Source of the DNA: Clostridia bacterium
GTDB taxonomy: Bacteria > Bacillota > Clostridia > Christensenellales > CAG-314
NCBI GenBank assembly: GCA_028710055.1
Contig: JAQUSX010000008.1
Coordinates: forward strand, 1 to 11,104
Length of the DNA: 11,104 nucleotides
Direction of reading: 5' to 3'
Shown here: piece after piece, positions 7,809-11,104 of the stretch
Layout: each line of letters starts with the position of its first letter
How positions within the stretch are numbered: the stretch's first letter is position 1
Translations under genes and position numbers: made by a program
Notes under the pieces: generated by a model
The model's input: only the letters and a program-made list of their open reading frames with translations
The model's database searches: none
What the model was told of the DNA's origin: nothing

Positions 7809-7817
7809 ATTATAACA
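7809..7817 (-). promoter_or_regulatory. cas operon promoter, extended -10
   Basis: The minus strand reads TGTTATAAT: a perfect TATAAT -10 (7814-7809) preceded by the TGn extension. Transcription would start near 7802, leaving a 5' leader of about 34 nt before cas3. No good -35 is found at 16-18 nt (the 17-nt position reads AGACTG), as is common for extended -10 promoters. It is the only convincing promoter between the upstream terminator and cas3. Confidence 0.75.
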
Positions 7818-7822
7818 CAAAA

Positions 7823-7844
7823 ATATGACACCAGTCTGTCATAT
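7823..7844. promoter_or_regulatory. Operator-like inverted repeat at the cas promoter
   Basis: Two perfect 8-bp arms, ATATGACA and TGTCATAT, are separated by 6 bp. The palindrome covers the -35 region (about 7832-7837) of the predicted cas promoter and lies upstream of the expected start, so it would not form an RNA hairpin in the cas transcript. Such placement suits a dimeric DNA-binding regulator. The regulator's identity cannot be read from the window. Confidence 0.55.
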
Positions 7845-7887
7845 ATAAAAATAAATTTGTTCATTTTTGAATTTGTAACTGTTAATG

Positions 7888-7917
7888 AAAAACGGGAAGA
7901 TTTATTATCTTCCCGTT
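7888..7917 (-). terminator. Intrinsic terminator of the ABC exporter operon
   Basis: A perfect 11-bp stem (arms 7917-7907 and 7901-7891, AACGGGAAGAT and its complement) encloses a 5-nt loop. On the minus strand it is followed by a run of five T (two from the stem base plus 7890-7888). It lies about 40 nt after the stop of the downstream ABC gene and separates that operon from the cas promoter. The opposite strand lacks a T-run after the stem, so it acts on minus-strand transcripts. Confidence 0.88.
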
Positions 7918-7957
7918 AAAATTTATTAAGTTATGTAAAATCATCAGCTATTTCAAC

Positions 7958-9739
7958 CTAATTTTCGGCGTGTTCGTATTGAAGCTTATACAGTTTGTAA
8001 TAAATTCCTTTCTGTTTGAGTAAGGCTTGGTGATTGCCCTGCTCCACTACTCTTCCTTTGTGCATTACTATGATATTGTCGCAGTTTTGTATCGTGGAAA
8101 GCCTATGCGCTACTATCAAAGTCGTCCGTCCTTCCATTATCTTTCTCAAAGCGTCTTGGATTAATAATTCCGTTTCGGTGTCAATATTTGCCGTCGCTTC
8201 GTCCAATATCAAAATTCTCGGTTTATACGCTAAAGTCCTGGCAAAAGATATTAACTGTCTTTGACCTGCGGATAGCGACGTGCCCCCTTCGAGCACGGGT
8301 TCTTTGTACTGCAATTTTAGCTTTGAAATAAAGTTGTCCGCGTTAACGTATTTTGCGGAAGCGATAAGTTCGTCTTGCCCTATTTCCTCGTTTTTCAGTC
8401 TTATATTGCTTTCAATATCGCCAGTAAACAAAAATACGTCCTGGAGCATCTGTCCTATTTTTATTCTCAGACTGTCTATTTTGATGTCTTTTATATTTAT
8501 TCCGTCAAGCAATATCTCGCCTTTTTGCACATCGTAGTATCTGCCGATAAGGTTTTGTATCGTGGTCTTGCCCGCGCCCGTCGCGCCGACAAAAGCCACG
8601 CTTTGACCCGCTTGTATCTTGAAAGAAACGTCTTTAAGTATCCAGTCCTCATCTTTATACGCAAACCAAACGTTTTTAAATTCGATATCGCCTTTGATGT
8701 CGGTCAATTCTATCGCGTTTTCTTTTTCAACTATCGACGGTTGTTCGTCAAGCAAGCCGAATATTCTTTGAGCGGAAACTTTTGACGCTTGAATAACGTT
8801 TAGCTGTTCCGCAAACTCTTGTATCGGGTCGAAAAATCTACCGATATAACGTTGGAAAGTCACTATCGTACCTATCGTGATCGCGCCCGCCATATACATT
8901 TTGCTGCCGAATATTATCAGTAACACGGTCGCCAAAATATTAAGTAAATAAATCGACGGTCCGTAAATAGAGTGAGTTACAATCTGTTTTAAGTGGCTTT
9001 TGCGCAGTTCTTCCGTTTTATTGGTAAATTTGTCGTACGTCTTTTTCTCCGCCGTAAATATCTGAATGATTTTCATTCCCGAAACGTGTTCTGAAACGAA
9101 AGCGTTGAGCGCGGATATTTTTGACCTTATCGCGCTCCATCTTTTCATCAAGATATTAGTAAATACGGTCGTTATCACAATTATCACAGGTATTGTTGTA
9201 AAAGTAATAAGTGACAGTTCCAGATTGAAAGTCAGCATTGTAACGATGATACCGATAAGCGTACCGACGCTTCGCACCAAAGTCACGATAACGCTGGAAT
9301 AAAGTTCGCTCAGCGTTTCTACGTCGTTGGTCGCGCGCGTGACCAGCCTTCCTATGGGATTGTTGTTAAAAAAGCTAATATCAAGTTTGTGCAGATGTTT
9401 AAACACGTCTAAGCGAATTTGGTATATAACTTTCTGTCCGATATAAGCAAGCATAATAGACTGCAAATAAGATATGCCAAAAGTCAAAAGCACACATGCA
9501 AGATACTTTAACGCAATTATCATTATTTGATAAAAGACCGCGTCGGTAAATGCGCCCGCATTATCAACGATAATGTCTGTCGCTTCGCCTATCAAAATAG
9601 GCTGATACAAACTTAGTCCAATAAGAATGGCGATCGCCAAAAACGCAAGCAAAAACATTCCGAGATACGGCTTTGCGTATCTAAGAAGTCTTTTCGTCGT
9701 CTTTTTCGTCAATTTAATTTTTGAAGTTTCGCCGCTCAT
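7958..9739 (-). CDS. ABC exporter subunit with canonical catalytic site (BmrD/YheH-like)
   Basis: This is a full-length ABC exporter half-transporter of 593 residues. An N-terminal transmembrane domain has hydrophobic segments near 27-50, 72-99, 150-195 and 262-300. A nucleotide-binding domain follows, with Walker A GATGAGKT (385-392), Q-loop Gln433, signature LSAGQ (489-493), Walker B ILILD with catalytic Glu514, and H-loop His545. The signature departs from LSGGQ. Its partner gene, which overlaps it by one base (TAATG), lacks the catalytic glutamate. Together they should form a heterodimer with one working and one degenerate ATP site, as in BmrC/BmrD and TM287/288. A GAGGA six bases upstream supports the start. 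The probable role is export of drugs, lipids or peptides. The substrate cannot be told from sequence. Confidence 0.93.
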   Translation of the reverse strand: MSGETSKIKLTKKTTKRLLRYAKPYLGMFLLAFLAIAILIGLSLYQPILIGEATDIIVDNAGAFTDAVFYQIMIIALKYLACVLLTFGISYLQSIMLAYIGQKVIYQIRLDVFKHLHKLDISFFNNNPIGRLVTRATNDVETLSELYSSVIVTLVRSVGTLIGIIVTMLTFNLELSLITFTTIPVIIVITTVFTNILMKRWSAIRSKISALNAFVSEHVSGMKIIQIFTAEKKTYDKFTNKTEELRKSHLKQIVTHSIYGPSIYLLNILATVLLIIFGSKMYMAGAITIGTIVTFQRYIGRFFDPIQEFAEQLNVIQASKVSAQRIFGLLDEQPSIVEKENAIELTDIKGDIEFKNVWFAYKDEDWILKDVSFKIQAGQSVAFVGATGAGKTTIQNLIGRYYDVQKGEILLDGINIKDIKIDSLRIKIGQMLQDVFLFTGDIESNIRLKNEEIGQDELIASAKYVNADNFISKLKLQYKEPVLEGGTSLSAGQRQLISFARTLAYKPRILILDEATANIDTETELLIQDALRKIMEGRTTLIVAHRLSTIQNCDNIIVMHKGRVVEQGNHQALLKQKGIYYKLYKLQYEHAEN

Positions 9740-11104
9740 TACTCTTCCTCGTTTATCATTTGTTCAAGCTGTTGTTTTTTGTAAAGCGAATAGTACAATC
9801 CTTTTTGCTGCAAAAGAGTTTTGTGATTTCCTTGCTCAATAATTTCGCCGTTATCTATTACGATAATTTTGTCCGCGTGCTGCAAAGCCGACAATCTATG
9901 CGCGATAATAATATTTGTTTTACCTGCGCGCTTTTCTTTCAAATTTTTTAATATGCGTTCTTCGGTATCGGTATCGACAGCCGAAAGAGAATCGTCCATA
10001 ATAAGAATTTTGGGTTGAATAATATACGCTCTGGATATCGCAACTCTTTGCTTTTGTCCGCCTGACAGCGTTACTCCCTTTTCACCGATAACCGTATCAT
10101 ATCCGTCGGGAAATTCGATAATATTATCATGCACGCAGGAAAATTCCGCCGCTTCGACTATTTTATCCATGGACGCGTCTTCGTTAACGAAGTCTATATT
10201 GTTTTTTATGGTATCGGAAAATAGGAAATTGTCTTGGGTAACGTATCCGATATTGCTTCTTAGCTGTTTTAGCGGCATTTCGCGAATATCTTTGCCGCTA
10301 ATAAATATCGAGCCTTTTTCACAATCGTATATTCTAACGAGTAAATTCATCAAAGTGGTCTTACCCGAACCCGTCTTTCCGACAATGCCCAAAGTCTGAC
10401 CTTCTTCTAGGTCAAACGCTATATTTTTTAATGCGTATGTATCTTTGTCGGGGTAAGTAAAAGTAAGGTTATTAACCTTAATGTCGCCGCAAAAGTTTTC
10501 CACTTCGCTGGCGGTCGGCTCGTCCGTTATGTCGAATTTTGCGCCCAAAACGTCTTCAATACGTTTTAGTGAAGCGGAACCCATCGTTATCATATTGATA
10601 GACATACCAACGGCAATCATAGGCCAAACCAGCATACCTAAGTACTGAATAAATACGGTAAAGTCGCCTACGGAAATCTGAGTATTAAGAGCCAGATAGC
10701 CGCCGAAAGCGATAGCTACGGCAAAAGCCAATCCCGCGATTAAAGTCATTATCGGGTCTATAATCGCGCGGGTTTTGGTCAAGCTCATATTTTTTGAGAA
10801 ATAATTTTGATTGATTTTATCAAAAGAGTCTATCTCTTTATCCTGCTGCACGAATGCTTTGATGACTTTTATTCCCGAAATATCTTCTTGAACAAAGTCC
10901 GAGATTTCAGCGAACGCTTTTTGCCGCGCGTAAAACTTTTTGAAAAGTTTTGGTCCTATAAGACCAGTTACAACGGCGATTACAATCAAAGGCGCTACCG
11001 AAACGGCCGTTAACGACACGCTGACCAGCGTTAACATACTTGACAAAATAAAAATCAGTAGACAAATGACGTCGCATATCATCATAATGCCTTGCCCCAT
11101 CGCT
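9739..11104 (-). CDS. ABC exporter subunit with degenerate catalytic site (BmrC/YheI-like), 5' end outside window
   Basis: At least 453 residues of a half-transporter are visible, and the frame remains open to the right edge. Relatives are about 580 residues, so roughly the first 130, including the first transmembrane helices, are missing. The ATG at 11100 lies inside the membrane domain and is not the true start. Numbered from that Met, the nucleotide-binding domain has Walker A GKTGSGKT (241-248), Q-loop Gln289, canonical signature LSGGQ (345-349), Walker B ILIMD followed by Asp370 in place of the catalytic Glu, and H-loop His401. The Glu-to-Asp change marks the degenerate partner of a heterodimeric exporter. 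Its order ahead of the canonical subunit is the same as in bmrC-bmrD. Confidence 0.92.
   Translation of the reverse strand, partial: AMGQGIMMICDVICLLIFILSSMLTLVSVSLTAVSVAPLIVIAVVTGLIGPKLFKKFYARQKAFAEISDFVQEDISGIKVIKAFVQQDKEIDSFDKINQNYFSKNMSLTKTRAIIDPIMTLIAGLAFAVAIAFGGYLALNTQISVGDFTVFIQYLGMLVWPMIAVGMSINMITMGSASLKRIEDVLGAKFDITDEPTASEVENFCGDIKVNNLTFTYPDKDTYALKNIAFDLEEGQTLGIVGKTGSGKTTLMNLLVRIYDCEKGSIFISGKDIREMPLKQLRSNIGYVTQDNFLFSDTIKNNIDFVNEDASMDKIVEAAEFSCVHDNIIEFPDGYDTVIGEKGVTLSGGQKQRVAISRAYIIQPKILIMDDSLSAVDTDTEERILKNLKEKRAGKTNIIIAHRLSALQHADKIIVIDNGEIIEQGNHKTLLQQKGLYYSLYKKQQLEQMINEEE

Noticed and set aside
7841..7880. A second promoter upstream of the palindrome (TTACAA with a TTTATT or TATATA -10)
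   Set aside because: The hexamers are poor and the region is simply AT-rich. The extended -10 at 7809-7817 is much stronger.
7888..7917. Bidirectional terminator
   Set aside because: The stem is symmetric, but only the minus strand has a T-run after it, and no plus-strand gene needs termination here.
8375..8785. Plus-strand reading frame of 136 codons opposite the ABC exporter gene
   Set aside because: It is antisense to a conserved nucleotide-binding domain, with no ribosome binding site noted and no recognisable family. It is a by-product of codon use on the other strand, as are the other plus-strand frames in the window.
9739..11100. Complete 453-residue ABC protein starting at 11100
   Set aside because: The frame stays open to the window edge, and the protein would lack the first transmembrane helices found in the family. 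It is cut by the window rather than naturally short.

Overview
The window carries a complete type I-C CRISPR-Cas locus followed by part of a multidrug-type ABC exporter operon, all on the minus strand. The DNA is AT-rich. It has strong AGGAGG-type ribosome binding sites, tightly packed overlapping genes and a low-G+C style promoter (extended -10, TGTTATAAT). The ABC pair resembles the BmrC/BmrD (YheI/YheH) heterodimers of Bacillota. Together these suggest a low-G+C, probably anaerobic, Clostridia-like bacterium. That placement is an inference, and no rRNA or other phylogenetic marker is present.

Layout, right to left, which is the direction of transcription. Positions 11104-9739 hold the C-terminal part of an ABC exporter subunit with a degenerate catalytic site; its 5' end lies outside the window. 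Positions 9739-7958 hold its partner with the intact catalytic glutamate. A strong intrinsic terminator (7888-7917) ends this operon. A 22-bp inverted repeat (7823-7844) and an extended -10 promoter (7809-7817) then start the cas operon. The operon order is cas3 - cas5c - cas8c (with an internal cas11c start) - cas7c - cas4 - cas1 - cas2. Next come a very AT-rich leader (168-312) and the first three repeats and two spacers of the array (1-167), which is cut by the left window edge.

How the genes work together. Cas4, Cas1 and Cas2 select, trim and integrate new spacers at the leader end. Cas5c replaces Cas6, which is absent: it cuts the precursor RNA at the repeat hairpin and stays on the crRNA. 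Cas5c, several Cas7c, Cas8c and the small subunit Cas11c form Cascade. Cas3, with HD nuclease and helicase domains, is recruited to degrade bound DNA. Every catalytic motif I could check is intact, so the system looks functional. Adjacent genes overlap or lie within 13 nt of each other, which suggests translational coupling.

I do not see an undescribed defence system here. The points most worth a second look are the internally initiated Cas11c with its own ribosome binding site, the operator-like palindrome over the cas promoter's -35 region, and phased A-tracts with a 15-bp direct repeat in the leader.
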